Notes: generated by a model from the letters alone, not told the origin. A stretch of DNA of 64,000 nt from Stanieria sp. NIES-3757 (GCA_002355455.1 AP017375.1:4393640-4457639), one strand, 5' to 3'. Positions 1 through 9,542 are shown, counted from the stretch's first letter. A program made the numbers and translations.

Positions 1-2
1 AA

Positions 3-3000
3 ACTGACCGAGCTATTACTCATTTAAAAATTGGTAATTTATTACTAAAAAGTACTCAACCAGAAGCCCAAGAAGGACAACTTTTTACTATTGTTAATCA
101 TCTAAATTTAGGTAAAGAGTTAATTAATCAACCACAAGAAAAAGAGCGATTAGCCCAATTAAATTATCAAGCTGGAAAAATAGCTAAACAAGCTCCTGCT
201 TATCCAGCAGCTTTTAATTATTTTGCCACAGCAATAGAACTTTTAAACCAAACTTGTTGGCAAACATCTTATGATTTTACTTTAGATTTATTTATTGCTA
301 CTGCTGAATCTGCTTATCTTTGTGGCAAATTTGAGCGTATGGAAGAGTTATTTAATACGATCCTTCAACAAGCAGATAGTTTATTTGATCGAGTTAAAGC
401 TTATGAAGTAAAAATTCAAGCTTTAATTGCTCAAGGTAAACCAGCCGAAGCAGTCAAAACTGCGTTAAAGGTTTTAAATTGGTTGGGTTTAAATTTTCCG
501 TTAAAACCTAATAAATTAAGAATTTTATTAGCTTTAATTAAAACTAAATTTAATTTAGCTGGTAGAAAAATTGAGGATTTAATTAATTTACCTACTATTA
601 GTAATTATAAAATTGTAGCAGCAGGCAGAATTATGATGATTGTAGGTTCTTCTGCTTATAGTGCAGCAGTTGAACTAATTCCATTAATAACTTTGAGTGG
701 TGTTAATTTATCAGTTAAATATGGTAATGCGCCTATTTCTACCTTTGGTTATGCAGGTTTAGGCATAATTTTATGTGGAGTTTTAGATGATATAGATTCT
801 GGTTATCGCTTTGGCAAACTAGCCTTAGATTTAATCGAAAAATTAAATGCTAAAGAACAAAAAGCGAGAACAATGATGATTTTTAATAACTTTATTCGCC
901 ACTGGAAAGAACATCTTCAATTGGGATTAGAACCGCTACTTGCAGGATATCAAGTAGGTTTAGAAACTGGAGATTTAGAATTTGCTGCCTATTCTGTTTA
1001 TATGCACTGTTATCATTCTTATTTCTTGGGAAAAGAATTAACAGAACTTGAACAAAAAATGACAATTTATGGAAATACTATTCAAAATTTAGGACAAGAA
1101 ACTGTCTTGCGTATGCATAGAGTTTATCATCAAGTAGTTTTGAATTTGCTAGGACAAACTCCTCATCCTTGTTTTTTAACTGGCAAAATCTATAACGAAA
1201 AAAATAGTTTGCCTTTATTAATAGAACAACAGCATCGTTCAGCATTATTTGATTTGTATTTTCATAAATTAATGATGTTTTATTTGTTTGGCAATTATGT
1301 TGAAGCTTTTAATTATGCCAAGATGACAGAAGAATATTTAGATAGTGCGATCGCGACTCCTTCTGTACCTATTTTTTATTTTTATGATACTTTATCCCGA
1401 TTAGCAAGATATGATCAGGTTGATAAATTAGAGAAAAGAAAAATTACTAAGCGAGTTAACCATAACATCAAGAAATTGCGAAAATGGGCAAATTATGCTC
1501 CAGAAAATATTTTACATAAATTACATTTAGTTCTAGCAGAACGACATCGCATTTTTGGGAATAATTCTCAAGCAATTGAACATTATGATTGGGCAATTCA
1601 ACTAGCTCAAAAACAGCAATATTTAAACGAACAAGCCTTAGCTCAAGAATTAGCTGCTAAATTTTTTATAGCTTGGAAAAAAGAAAACATTGCTCAACTT
1701 TATCTTACGGATGCTTATTACAGTTATGCCCGTTGGGGAGCTAAAGCTAAACTAGAAGATTTAACTAAAAATTATTCTCAATTACTTACCCCTATTATTC
1801 ATTACACACCTAATTTGCTCGTGCCAGAACAATATCATGAAACTCTAAAACAACTCGATCTAAATACAATTCTCAAAGCTTATCAAGCTATTTCTAAAGA
1901 AATTAGATTAGATCGATTATTATCAACTTTGATTAAAGTAATTCTTGAAAATACAGGAGCGCAAACAGGTTATCTTATTTTACAATTTCAATCACCCACT
2001 CAACCATTAATTGTAGCTGCTAAATCTAGAGAAAATGATATAGATATTAATACTTTATCTGCCCAAATAATCGCATCTAATCAACAATTTCCTCATCGAA
2101 TCATCAATTATGTTCAAAATACTTTAACACCTATATTAATTAATGATAGTCAATCAGAAAAACTATTAATCGACGATCCTTATATTAATAACTATCAACC
2201 AAAATCAATTTTATGTTCGCCTATTTTAAATCACCATCGACTTATTGCGATTCTTTATCTCGAGAATTATTTAATTACTCATGCTTTTACTCAAGAAAAT
2301 CAAGCAATTTTAAATATTATTTGTTCTCAAGCTGCCATCTCAATAGAAAACGCCAATCTTTATCAAAGTTTAGAAGTTTTAGTTGCTCAAGAACAAGAAA
2401 AAACTTATCAACTAGAACTATATTTACAAGAACTTAAACAAACTCAAACTCAACTCCTTGAAACTCAAAATAAACTTCAACATGATGCTTTTCATGATTC
2501 ATTAACAGGTTTACCCAATCGACAATGGTTACTCGAACTATTACAACGAGCAATTAATTTATCTGCCCGATATCCTAATTATTTATATGCAATGTTATTT
2601 CTTGACTTAGATGGGTTTAAAACAGTTAATGATAATTTAGGGCATCTAGCAGGCGATCGATTACTTCAAAAAGTAGGTAACATTTTACAACATTGTGTAC
2701 GTGCCAGCGATACCGTAGCCCGTTTTGGTGGTGATGAATTTGCTATTCTTTTAGAAGAATTAGAAAATCCTCAAGAAGCGATCGCAATTGCTCAACGAAT
2801 TCAATCTCAATTTATTCAACCGATTCAATTAAACTCCGAGCAAATTAAAATTGGGACAAGTATTGGTATCACTTTTGGTACTCTTGGTTATCGTCAACCA
2901 GAAGATATTTTGCAAGATGCAGATACAGCAATGTATCAAGCCAAAGCTAAAGGGAAAGGAACTTATGTTGTTTTTCAACTAGCCAATCAAGATCCATTAT

Positions 3001-3074
3001 CCTCATCCCCAATCAATACTAATTACTCTGATCCTGCTATGGAGTCGAAGATTTCCAAGTACCATGAAAACTAG
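3..3074 (+). CDS. Multidomain signalling protein, C-terminal part: TPR-like region, GAF, GGDEF (5' end outside window)
   Basis: The first ATG in this frame is at 339, but the frame is open back to base 3 and its translation (TDRAITHLKIGN...) reads like the same helical repeat protein, so the gene enters from the left edge. About 500 residues after the ATG are TPR-like helices of the kind found between the AAA ATPase and GAF domains of large cyanobacterial kinase/ATPase sensors. A GAF domain follows (about residues 520-690 from the ATG), then a coiled coil and a GGDEF domain (about 735-900). The GGDEF signature is intact (RFGGDEFAIL) and an inhibitory-site RxxD (RASD) lies five residues before it, so an active, feedback-inhibited diguanylate cyclase is likely. 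A Ser/Thr kinase plus ATPase N-terminus is expected from the family but cannot be seen. The 3' end overlaps the convergent carotenoid oxygenase by 38 bp. Confidence 0.88.
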   Translation, partial: TDRAITHLKIGNLLLKSTQPEAQEGQLFTIVNHLNLGKELINQPQEKERLAQLNYQAGKIAKQAPAYPAAFNYFATAIELLNQTCWQTSYDFTLDLFIATAESAYLCGKFERMEELFNTILQQADSLFDRVKAYEVKIQALIAQGKPAEAVKTALKVLNWLGLNFPLKPNKLRILLALIKTKFNLAGRKIEDLINLPTISNYKIVAAGRIMMIVGSSAYSAAVELIPLITLSGVNLSVKYGNAPISTFGYAGLGIILCGVLDDIDSGYRFGKLALDLIEKLNAKEQKARTMMIFNNFIRHWKEHLQLGLEPLLAGYQVGLETGDLEFAAYSVYMHCYHSYFLGKELTELEQKMTIYGNTIQNLGQETVLRMHRVYHQVVLNLLGQTPHPCFLTGKIYNEKNSLPLLIEQQHRSALFDLYFHKLMMFYLFGNYVEAFNYAKMTEEYLDSAIATPSVPIFYFYDTLSRLARYDQVDKLEKRKITKRVNHNIKKLRKWANYAPENILHKLHLVLAERHRIFGNNSQAIEHYDWAIQLAQKQQYLNEQALAQELAAKFFIAWKKENIAQLYLTDAYYSYARWGAKAKLEDLTKNYSQLLTPIIHYTPNLLVPEQYHETLKQLDLNTILKAYQAISKEIRLDRLLSTLIKVILENTGAQTGYLILQFQSPTQPLIVAAKSRENDIDINTLSAQIIASNQQFPHRIINYVQNTLTPILINDSQSEKLLIDDPYINNYQPKSILCSPILNHHRLIAILYLENYLITHAFTQENQAILNIICSQAAISIENANLYQSLEVLVAQEQEKTYQLELYLQELKQTQTQLLETQNKLQHDAFHDSLTGLPNRQWLLELLQRAINLSARYPNYLYAMLFLDLDGFKTVNDNLGHLAGDRLLQKVGNILQHCVRASDTVARFGGDEFAILLEELENPQEAIAIAQRIQSQFIQPIQLNSEQIKIGTSIGITFGTLGYRQPEDILQDADTAMYQAKAKGKGTYVVFQLANQDPLSSSPINTNYSDPAMESKISKYHEN

Positions 3075-4461
3075 GAGGAATCACCCTAGGTAAACCAAGA
3101 CGACATACAGGTTCACTCTCCAGGCGATCGCTTTCATAAATTCTTACTTCACTACGATGATCGTTACCGTCATAGACTATTGTAATTAACCAGCCTTTAT
3201 CTGGATGATTTGGTTGAGGAACATAAATTGGTTCAGCAGGATAAGAATTTACTCCTAGATCAGCTATTGATAACTTACCCGTCTGGCGATCATAACACGC
3301 GATCGCATTTAATAATTCTTGACTTAAATCTGTCCCCTCTTGATAAATAGATAAATAGGTTTTGTCCCAAAATTTACCGACTAAATGTTGAGGCACCACA
3401 GGAAATTCACAACCTCGATCTAATAATTGAGTTAAAGCTACAACTTGTTTTGTTTGAGGATTAATTTTTATTTCCCACAAGGTTCCCTTCGCTGCTGTAG
3501 TAGTTTTACCCGTAGCTACTTCTTTTAAATATTGATTAGTCTGAAAATCTGAGTAACGAACAAACTCAATTGTGATTAAACCATCGTCATCAACAAACCC
3601 ATTAGTAAAATGCCATTGATACCAAGCTTCCGCTTCCAACTTACCAACCAAAGCAAGATTATTTCGATCAAAAATTAAAATTTCTGTTCCTAATTTTGGT
3701 TGCCATACCATCGCTTTACTAAAAGATTTAAAACCTAGTAAAACAGGTAAAACATCAACTCTGACAGGTGGTATACAAAAAACTAAATATTGTCCAGCCA
3801 AAACAAAATCATGAATTAATGGTAAGCCTTTTAATTCCACACAATTTTGTTGTTTAACTTTTCCCTCTGCATTACAACAATAAAGATTCAAAATCGTTTT
3901 TGAACCTACCGCAACTCCAAAATTAAAAATTTCTCCTGTGTGTCGATCAACTTTAGGATGTGCCGAAAAAGCCTGATTTTTTGATAAGCTTGCTAAATTA
4001 TCTATTCCTCTAGTTGCCAAAGTTTGCAAATCCAAAGCATGAGGTAAGCCACCTTCCCATAAAGCCAAAAGACGATCTGGTAAGGCTAAAACCGAAGTAT
4101 TAGCTGCATTTTTCACAGGTTTCAACCAATTGTTCCAGAATCCACCAGCAGCCGTCATCCCATAATTAGGGTATACAAAAGCATCTGCTGCTTCTTCTGC
4201 TTGATATCCTTGTGTTTGTACATAGCGGTATACCCCTGTTGCACCTGTTGCCGTAAAATTAACAGCTAAAATAGCACCATCGCCATCAAACCAATGTCCC
4301 ACTCTATGTTTACCTCTTTGTAAACGTCCAGGACCATTACGATAAAGCGTTCCTCTCAATCCTACAGGAATACTACCACTAAGAATTGATAAAGCAGTAA
4401 GAGCAAATTCTTGAGCAGGTTGAGAAATAGCTTTAGACCAAGATTTATAATTAGATATCAT
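3037..4461 (-). CDS. Carotenoid oxygenase (RPE65/CCD family, apocarotenal-cleaving type)
   Basis: A 474-residue protein with the full seven-bladed carotenoid cleavage oxygenase pattern. The four iron-binding histidines are visible: H168 in SAHPK, H217 in IHDF, H284 in WHFTNGF and H466 in FHGTW near the C-terminus. RNGPGR near residue 41 and the HWFDGDG stretch are also family signatures. Members cleave carotenoids or apocarotenals with O2 using non-haem Fe(II). The Synechocystis apocarotenal oxygenase makes retinal from apocarotenals, and the size and motif spacing here are similar, but the substrate is inference. The start is an ATG. Its last codons overlap the end of the convergent signalling gene, with no room for a separate terminator. 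Confidence 0.93.
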   Translation of the reverse strand: MISNYKSWSKAISQPAQEFALTALSILSGSIPVGLRGTLYRNGPGRLQRGKHRVGHWFDGDGAILAVNFTATGATGVYRYVQTQGYQAEEAADAFVYPNYGMTAAGGFWNNWLKPVKNAANTSVLALPDRLLALWEGGLPHALDLQTLATRGIDNLASLSKNQAFSAHPKVDRHTGEIFNFGVAVGSKTILNLYCCNAEGKVKQQNCVELKGLPLIHDFVLAGQYLVFCIPPVRVDVLPVLLGFKSFSKAMVWQPKLGTEILIFDRNNLALVGKLEAEAWYQWHFTNGFVDDDGLITIEFVRYSDFQTNQYLKEVATGKTTTAAKGTLWEIKINPQTKQVVALTQLLDRGCEFPVVPQHLVGKFWDKTYLSIYQEGTDLSQELLNAIACYDRQTGKLSIADLGVNSYPAEPIYVPQPNHPDKGWLITIVYDGNDHRSEVRIYESDRLESEPVCRLGLPRVIPPSFHGTWKSSTP

Positions 4462-5059
4462 CTCAAGAACCGATTAAATTAATAAACCTTTTGTTAAGAA
4501 AAAAAACTAAACTTTAGCCAATCAAACTTTTGATTTTTCAAAAAAATTAGTTTAACTCAATTTGAAAACCATAATTTAAATAAAAGCGATCACCAAATCC
4601 GCAGCTACTTAAATTTACTATCAAACCTATTAAAAAAAAATGCTTCAACAATAGACAAATTTACTCAGTATAATTGCCATTCTTTTTACTTTATCAAAAA
4701 TTTAAATTAAAATTAAAAAGTTTTTAAAATTAACCTATAGCATTTCTATAATGATTGAGTTAAACTTATTACCCATGATAGTAAAACAAAAATAATTGAT
4801 TTATTAATTCACCTTTTGAGTTCAATCGTTGATGGATAAAACCTTTAAGATGATGTTGACTGATGAGCAACAAATCAGGTGTAAGTTAGATTTTTTTTCA
4901 CGGCTTGCGCTATCTAAAACGTTTGGACAAAAGGACTATCTGTGGAGCAAATCCCCAAAATTGATGCGCTCCTTTCTACGCAGAGTTGCTGGTCAACTAA
5001 GAACCTTTTATATATTATCTAAGTAAATTCCGATCAGGAAATCTTAGCAAGGAAAACTT
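4462..5059. other. 598 bp AT-rich intergenic region between divergent genes
   Basis: This gap separates the carotenoid oxygenase (leftward) from the sugar operon (rightward) and should hold both promoters. A perfect TATAAT lies at 4747-4752 on the plus strand, with only a weak -35 match, so it is a possible -10 for the sugar operon. A 65-codon frame at 4829-5026 (TTG, then ATG at 4832) has no ribosome binding site and no family I recognise. It could be a leader peptide but I do not call it a gene. Several A/T tracts occur at 4490-4720. No clear hairpin terminator was seen. Confidence 0.5.
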
Positions 5060-5911
5060 ATGAAAGTAGCCCTTCTGGCCGGTGGATTAGGAACAAGACT
5101 TTCTGAAGAAACCGAAAACAAACCAAAGCCAATGGTAGAAATTGGTGGACAACCAATTTTGTGGCATATCATGATGCACTACCATTATTATGGATTTAAA
5201 GATTTTATTATTGCCCTAGGATACAAAGGTGCAGTCATCAAAAAATACATGGTAGATTATTGCGCCCTTAATAGTAATCTGACGGTTAAATTAGGCAACG
5301 GTCAGGTTACAACTCATAGTAACTATTCCCTCGATTGGACAGTCGAACTAATCGATACCGGACTGATGACCAATACTGGGGGGAGAATTAAAAGATTAGC
5401 TCCCTATGTAGGCAATGAAACATTTATGCTGACTTGGGGAGACGGAGTATCTGACATCAATTTAAAAGAATTATTAGCCTTCCATCGCTCTCATGGTAAA
5501 CTCGCGACTCTAACTGCTGTTCGTCCTCCTGCCCGTTTTGGTCACCTAGAATTAGACGGAGATCAAATTGTCGAATTTTCAGAAAAACCTCAAACTGCTG
5601 AAGGTTGGATTAATGGTGCTTTTTTCGTGTTAGAACCAGAAGTATTTGATTATATCGACGGTGATGACACTCAATGGGAAAAAGAACCATTAGAAAGATT
5701 AGCTAGAGAAGGTCAATTAATGGCTTACAAGCATGATTCTTTCTGGCAATGTATGGATACCTTAAGAGATAAGCGTCGCTTAGAAAGTTTGTGGTCAAGT
5801 GGTCAAGCACCTTGGAAAAAGTGGGAGGAAAATAATGAAAATACTGGTAACGGGTCACAAAGGTTACATCGGAACGATTCTAATCCCGATGTTGCTCAAC
5901 AAAGGCTATGA
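5060..5911 (+). CDS. rfbF: Glucose-1-phosphate cytidylyltransferase
   Basis: Catalyses CTP + glucose-1-phosphate to CDP-glucose + PPi, the entry to CDP-hexose sugars. The nucleotidyltransferase loop is at residues 8-14 (GGLGTRL), followed by KPMVEIGGQPILWH and the family stretch GRIKRLAPYVGNETFMLTWG with its catalytic GDG. GAFFVLEPEVFDYI and WQCMDTLRDK are typical of the C-terminal half. Family members are about 257 residues and end near PWKKW. This frame runs on for about 25 residues of unlikely sequence that overlap the next gene by 77 bp. A TAA in another frame sits exactly on the next start (TAATG at 5833-5837), so a one-base indel near the 3' end may have removed the ancestral stop. The catalytic body is unaffected. 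It is the first gene of a four-gene sugar operon. Confidence 0.93.
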   Translation: MKVALLAGGLGTRLSEETENKPKPMVEIGGQPILWHIMMHYHYYGFKDFIIALGYKGAVIKKYMVDYCALNSNLTVKLGNGQVTTHSNYSLDWTVELIDTGLMTNTGGRIKRLAPYVGNETFMLTWGDGVSDINLKELLAFHRSHGKLATLTAVRPPARFGHLELDGDQIVEFSEKPQTAEGWINGAFFVLEPEVFDYIDGDDTQWEKEPLERLAREGQLMAYKHDSFWQCMDTLRDKRRLESLWSSGQAPWKKWEENNENTGNGSQRLHRNDSNPDVAQQRL

Positions 5912-6881
5912 AGTTATTGGTTTAGATAGCGATTTATACGAACGTAGTACTTTTGGGACAGGAATAGTCGAAATTCCAGAGCTTAAAAAAGATGTTCGCG
6001 ATACTCAACTAGAAGATCTAGCAGGAGTAGATGCAGTACTTCATCTAGCAGGATTATCTAACGACCCGTTGGGAAATCTCAATCCTAATTTGACTCATGA
6101 AATTAACTATCTAGCTTCAGTTAAACTAGCAGAACTAACTAAACAAGCAGGGATTGAGCGTTTTATCTTTTCTTCCTCCTGTAGTAACTATGGTGCAGGT
6201 GGTACAGATTGGCTGACTGAAGAATCTGCCTTTAATCCTGTAACTCCCTATGGAGTTTCTAAAGTTAAAGTGGAACAATATGTTAGTCAATTAGCTGACG
6301 ATAATTTCAGTCCTACTTTCCTGCGTAATGCTACTGCCTATGGAGTCTCTCCTCGGTTGCGTTTTGACTTAGTTCTCAACAACTTAGTTGCTTGGGCATT
6401 AACCACAGGAAAAATTTATATCAAAAGTGATGGTACTCCCTGGCGACCAATAGTACATATTGAAGACATTTCGCGAGCCTTTATAGCTGTACTAGAAGCA
6501 CCCAGAGAATTAATTCATAATCAAGCTTTTAATGTAGGACGCAACGAAGACAATTATCAAATTCGCGATTTAGCTAATATTGTTAAAGAAATTGTTCCTA
6601 ATTGTCAGATTGAATATGCACCCGATGGTGGTCCTGACAAACGTTGTTATCGAGTCGATTGCAGTAAAATTGCTCAAACTCTGCCTGATTTTCAACCGCA
6701 ATGGAATGCTCGAAAAGGAGCAATCGAACTGTATGAGACTTATCAAAAAGTAGGATTGACTTTAGAAGAATTTGAAGGACCTAAATATCAACGTATTGCT
6801 CATATTAAATATTTAATGGGTCACGATTTATTGGATGAAAATTTGCGTTGGAAAAAATCAACTCTTGCCATGCAAATTTAG
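5835..6881 (+). CDS. NAD-dependent epimerase/dehydratase (extended SDR family)
   Basis: A 348-residue SDR sugar-nucleotide enzyme. The Rossmann motif GHKGYIG (residues 7-13) starts six residues in, SSSCSNYG carries the catalytic Ser region, and YGVSK holds the YxxxK pair. The C-terminal half has the sugar-binding region (WRPIVHIEDISRAF, FNVGRNEDNYQIRDLA). The longest frame starts at 5799, but ATG 5835 has GGGAGG just upstream (5823-5828) and puts the cofactor motif at the expected distance from the N-terminus. The gene directly follows rfbF and precedes two C-methyltransferase-like genes, so a role in modifying a CDP-hexose or related sugar is likely. The exact reaction (4,6-dehydration, epimerisation or 4-reduction) cannot be read from the sequence. 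Confidence 0.88.
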   Translation: MKILVTGHKGYIGTILIPMLLNKGYEVIGLDSDLYERSTFGTGIVEIPELKKDVRDTQLEDLAGVDAVLHLAGLSNDPLGNLNPNLTHEINYLASVKLAELTKQAGIERFIFSSSCSNYGAGGTDWLTEESAFNPVTPYGVSKVKVEQYVSQLADDNFSPTFLRNATAYGVSPRLRFDLVLNNLVAWALTTGKIYIKSDGTPWRPIVHIEDISRAFIAVLEAPRELIHNQAFNVGRNEDNYQIRDLANIVKEIVPNCQIEYAPDGGPDKRCYRVDCSKIAQTLPDFQPQWNARKGAIELYETYQKVGLTLEEFEGPKYQRIAHIKYLMGHDLLDENLRWKKSTLAMQI

Positions 6882-6988
6882 TTTTGTTCAATAATTGATC
6901 CGTAATTATTATCTATAAGGGCAATCTCTAAGGTTGCCCATGTCATTATTGTAATTAACTTAATAATTATCATAGTTCTGCTGAAATA

Positions 6989-8218
6989 ATGTTAGAAAAA
7001 AAAGCAACTTGCCTCTCTTGTCGCAACTCCGACTTAAAAACAATTATCTCTTTTGGTTACACTCCTTTAGCTGACAATTTGTTAACTACAGAACAGCTAA
7101 ATTTACCAGAATATACCGCACCTTTAGATTTAGCTTTTTGTCCTGATTGTGGTTTAGTACAAATTACAGAAATAGTTCCACCAGAAATTTTATTTTGTCG
7201 AGATTATCCTTATTTTTCTTCAGTTTCTCCTTCTCTTTTAAAACATTTTGGAGATAGTGCCAAAAATTTAATTACAACTAGGAAATTAGACAGCAATAGC
7301 TTAGTAATAGAGGCAGCTAGTAATGATGGCTATATGCTGAAAAATTTTGTTGAAGAAGGAGTCCCTGTTTTAGGTATCGATCCTGCTTCTGGACCGGCAA
7401 CTACTGCTCAACAAGCAGGAATACCAACTCTTTGTACTTTTTTCACTAAAGATTTGGCACAACAGTTAAAAACAGAAGGCAAACAAGCTGATTTATTTTT
7501 AGCTAATAATGTCTTAGCACACGTACCAGATTTAAATGGTTTTGTGGCGGGAATTAAAATTTTACTTAAAGATACTGGTGTAGCAGTTATTGAAGCTCCT
7601 TATGTTGTTGATTTAGTCGAGCATTGTGAATTTGATACTATTTATCATCAGCATCTTTGCTATTTTTCAGTGACAGCATTAGATAAATTATTTAGAAGAC
7701 ATAATCTATATCTCAATAATATTCAACGGACTTCAATTCATGGTGGTTCTTTACGCTTATTTGTTGAACCAGTTGAAGCAGTTAAAGATTCAGTTAAGTC
7801 TTTATTAGAATTAGAAAAAAATCAAAAAGTAGACCAGCTAGATTACTATCAACAGTTTGCTAGTCGAGTTGTTAATTTTAAATCTGATTTATTAGATTTA
7901 CTTTGGGAACTTAAACAACAAGGTAAAAGAATTGTCGGCTATGGTGCTGCTGCTAAAGCAACCACTATGCTAAGTTATTTAGGAATTAATAAAACTATTT
8001 TAGATTATGTAGTCGATCTGAATAAGTTTAAGCATGGTCGCTACATGGGAATTAATCATTTCCCAATTTTTCCTCCGAGTAAATTGTTAGAAGACCAGCC
8101 CGATTATGTGTTGATTTTAGCTTGGAATTTTGCTCAAGAAATTATGCAGCAACAAGAAGCTTATCGCGCTGCGGGAGGTAAGTTTATTGTGCCAATTCCT
8201 GAACCCAAAATTGTTTAA
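6989..8218 (+). CDS. Sugar C-methyltransferase-like protein, class I SAM-dependent (copy 1)
   Basis: A 409-residue protein with the three-part layout of NDP-sugar C-methyltransferases (TylC3/NovU/TcaB9 type): an N-terminal zinc-binding domain with two CxxC pairs (CLSC at about 8-11, CPDC at about 52-55), a central Rossmann SAM domain ([24 protein letters not shown]) and a C-terminal domain ([28 protein letters not shown]). The family motif YHQHLCYFS lies between the last two. These enzymes add a methyl to a ring carbon of a keto-sugar nucleotide. The gene is 107 bp after the SDR gene and 42 bp before a second member of the family, on the same strand. The substrate is inferred from context. 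Confidence 0.88.
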   Translation: MLEKKATCLSCRNSDLKTIISFGYTPLADNLLTTEQLNLPEYTAPLDLAFCPDCGLVQITEIVPPEILFCRDYPYFSSVSPSLLKHFGDSAKNLITTRKLDSNSLVIEAASNDGYMLKNFVEEGVPVLGIDPASGPATTAQQAGIPTLCTFFTKDLAQQLKTEGKQADLFLANNVLAHVPDLNGFVAGIKILLKDTGVAVIEAPYVVDLVEHCEFDTIYHQHLCYFSVTALDKLFRRHNLYLNNIQRTSIHGGSLRLFVEPVEAVKDSVKSLLELEKNQKVDQLDYYQQFASRVVNFKSDLLDLLWELKQQGKRIVGYGAAAKATTMLSYLGINKTILDYVVDLNKFKHGRYMGINHFPIFPPSKLLEDQPDYVLILAWNFAQEIMQQQEAYRAAGGKFIVPIPEPKIV

Positions 8219-8260
8219 TTCCTGCTGACGAATTAATAATTTACCAGACAAAAAATTAAT

Positions 8261-9478
8261 ATGCTCTCTAATCAAGTTCAATCTAAAACATCAAAATCTG
8301 CTTCGGATCATATTTGTCCTAACTGTGGTAATCAAGGACTAGAGATTTTTTATGAAGTACGGAATGTACCAGTCCACAGTTGCTTGATGATGTCAAGTAA
8401 AGAAAAAGCTTTAGATTTTCCTTGTGGTGATGTTGTTTTAGGCTTTTGCGACCAGTGTGGTTTTATTACTAATGTAAAGTTCGATCCAAAATGGTCGGCC
8501 TATGCGCCTAATTATGAAGATCAACAAAGTTTTTCGCCTACTTTTAACAAGTTTGCAGTTGATTTAGCTAAAAAATTAATTAATAAATACGATTTACACA
8601 ACAAAGATTTGGTTGAAATTGGCTGTAGTAAAGGGGATTTTTTATTGCTGCTTTGTGAGTTGGGTAATAATAGGGGAGTTGGCATCGATCCTAGTGTCGT
8701 ACCTGGTAGAGTTCAAAGTGAAGCAGCAGAAAGAGTAACTTTTATTCAAGAGTATTATTCTGAAAGTCATGCCAAATATGTCGGTGATTTTATTTGCTGT
8801 CGTCATACTTTGGAACACGTTCAGCCAACGGCAGAATTTATTAGTACTGTCAGGAAATCGATTGGAGACAGACAAAATGTCGCATTTTTCCTGGAAATTC
8901 CTGATAATACTCGCGTTTTACAACAATTAGCTTTTGAGGATATTTATTACGAGCATTGTTCTTATTTTTCTCCTGGAACTTTAGCTCGTTTATTCCGTAG
9001 TTGTGGGTTTGAAGTAACTGATTTGTATCTTGAATATGGCGAGCAATATTTATTGATTGAAGCTATCCCCGTAGATACTCCTTCGACTAAAATCCATCCT
9101 TTAGAAGAAACGGTTGAAGAGGTAGTAGCAGATGTTAAGTATTTTACGGAGAATATTCAGCAAAAGTTGCAACATTGGAAGCAGTATTTAGAAAAGATGC
9201 AAGCCGAACAGAAAAAGGTGGTGGTTTGGGGTTCTGGTTCTAAGTGTGTGGCTTTTTTAACTACCCTTGATACGATTGACAAGATTGAATACGTGGTTGA
9301 TATCAATCCTCATCGTCATGGAAAGTTTATTCCTGGTGTAGGTAAAGAAATTATGTCACCTGAGTTTTTGAAAGATTATCAGCCTGATACAGTAATTGTA
9401 ATGAATGCGATTTATTGTGATGAGATTGGGCAGATGCTTCAGAAAATGGGCGTTAATCCCGAAATTGTGGCTCTTTAA
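8261..9478 (+). CDS. Sugar C-methyltransferase-like protein, class I SAM-dependent (copy 2)
   Basis: A 405-residue protein with the same three-part layout as the preceding gene but strongly diverged from it. The zinc domain is CPNC (about 19-22) plus CDQC (about 67-70), the SAM site is VEIGCSKGDFLLLL, the equivalent of the HQH motif is YYEHCSYFS, and the C-terminal domain has VVWGSGSKCVAFL and YVVDINPHRHGKF. The bases of the catalytic region differ from copy 1 (YEHC against HQHL), so the two may act on different positions or sugars, or one may have another reaction. It ends 64 bp before the oxidase gene, across a small palindrome. Confidence 0.85.
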   Translation: MLSNQVQSKTSKSASDHICPNCGNQGLEIFYEVRNVPVHSCLMMSSKEKALDFPCGDVVLGFCDQCGFITNVKFDPKWSAYAPNYEDQQSFSPTFNKFAVDLAKKLINKYDLHNKDLVEIGCSKGDFLLLLCELGNNRGVGIDPSVVPGRVQSEAAERVTFIQEYYSESHAKYVGDFICCRHTLEHVQPTAEFISTVRKSIGDRQNVAFFLEIPDNTRVLQQLAFEDIYYEHCSYFSPGTLARLFRSCGFEVTDLYLEYGEQYLLIEAIPVDTPSTKIHPLEETVEEVVADVKYFTENIQQKLQHWKQYLEKMQAEQKKVVVWGSGSKCVAFLTTLDTIDKIEYVVDINPHRHGKFIPGVGKEIMSPEFLKDYQPDTVIVMNAIYCDEIGQMLQKMGVNPEIVAL

Positions 9479-9485
9479 TGTTAAA

Positions 9486-9503
9486 GGCGCATAGCCATGC
9501 GCC
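9486..9503. repeat. Short perfect palindrome in a dispersed-type intergenic sequence
   Basis: Arms GGCGCAT and ATGCGCC (7 bp) with the loop AGCC, followed by CCTACAA. This wording is of a kind scattered through intergenic regions of many cyanobacteria. It lies between the second methyltransferase stop and the oxidase start. There is no T-run after it, so it is a poor intrinsic terminator, but the RNA would fold. Confidence 0.6.
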
Positions 9504-9542
9504 CCTACAAGATATAAATATTTGGGATAAATTTCAAATTTT

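Noticed and set aside
4829-5026. 65-codon frame before rfbF
   Set aside because: It starts at TTG/ATG without a ribosome binding site, matches no family I know, and lies in the presumed leader of the sugar operon.
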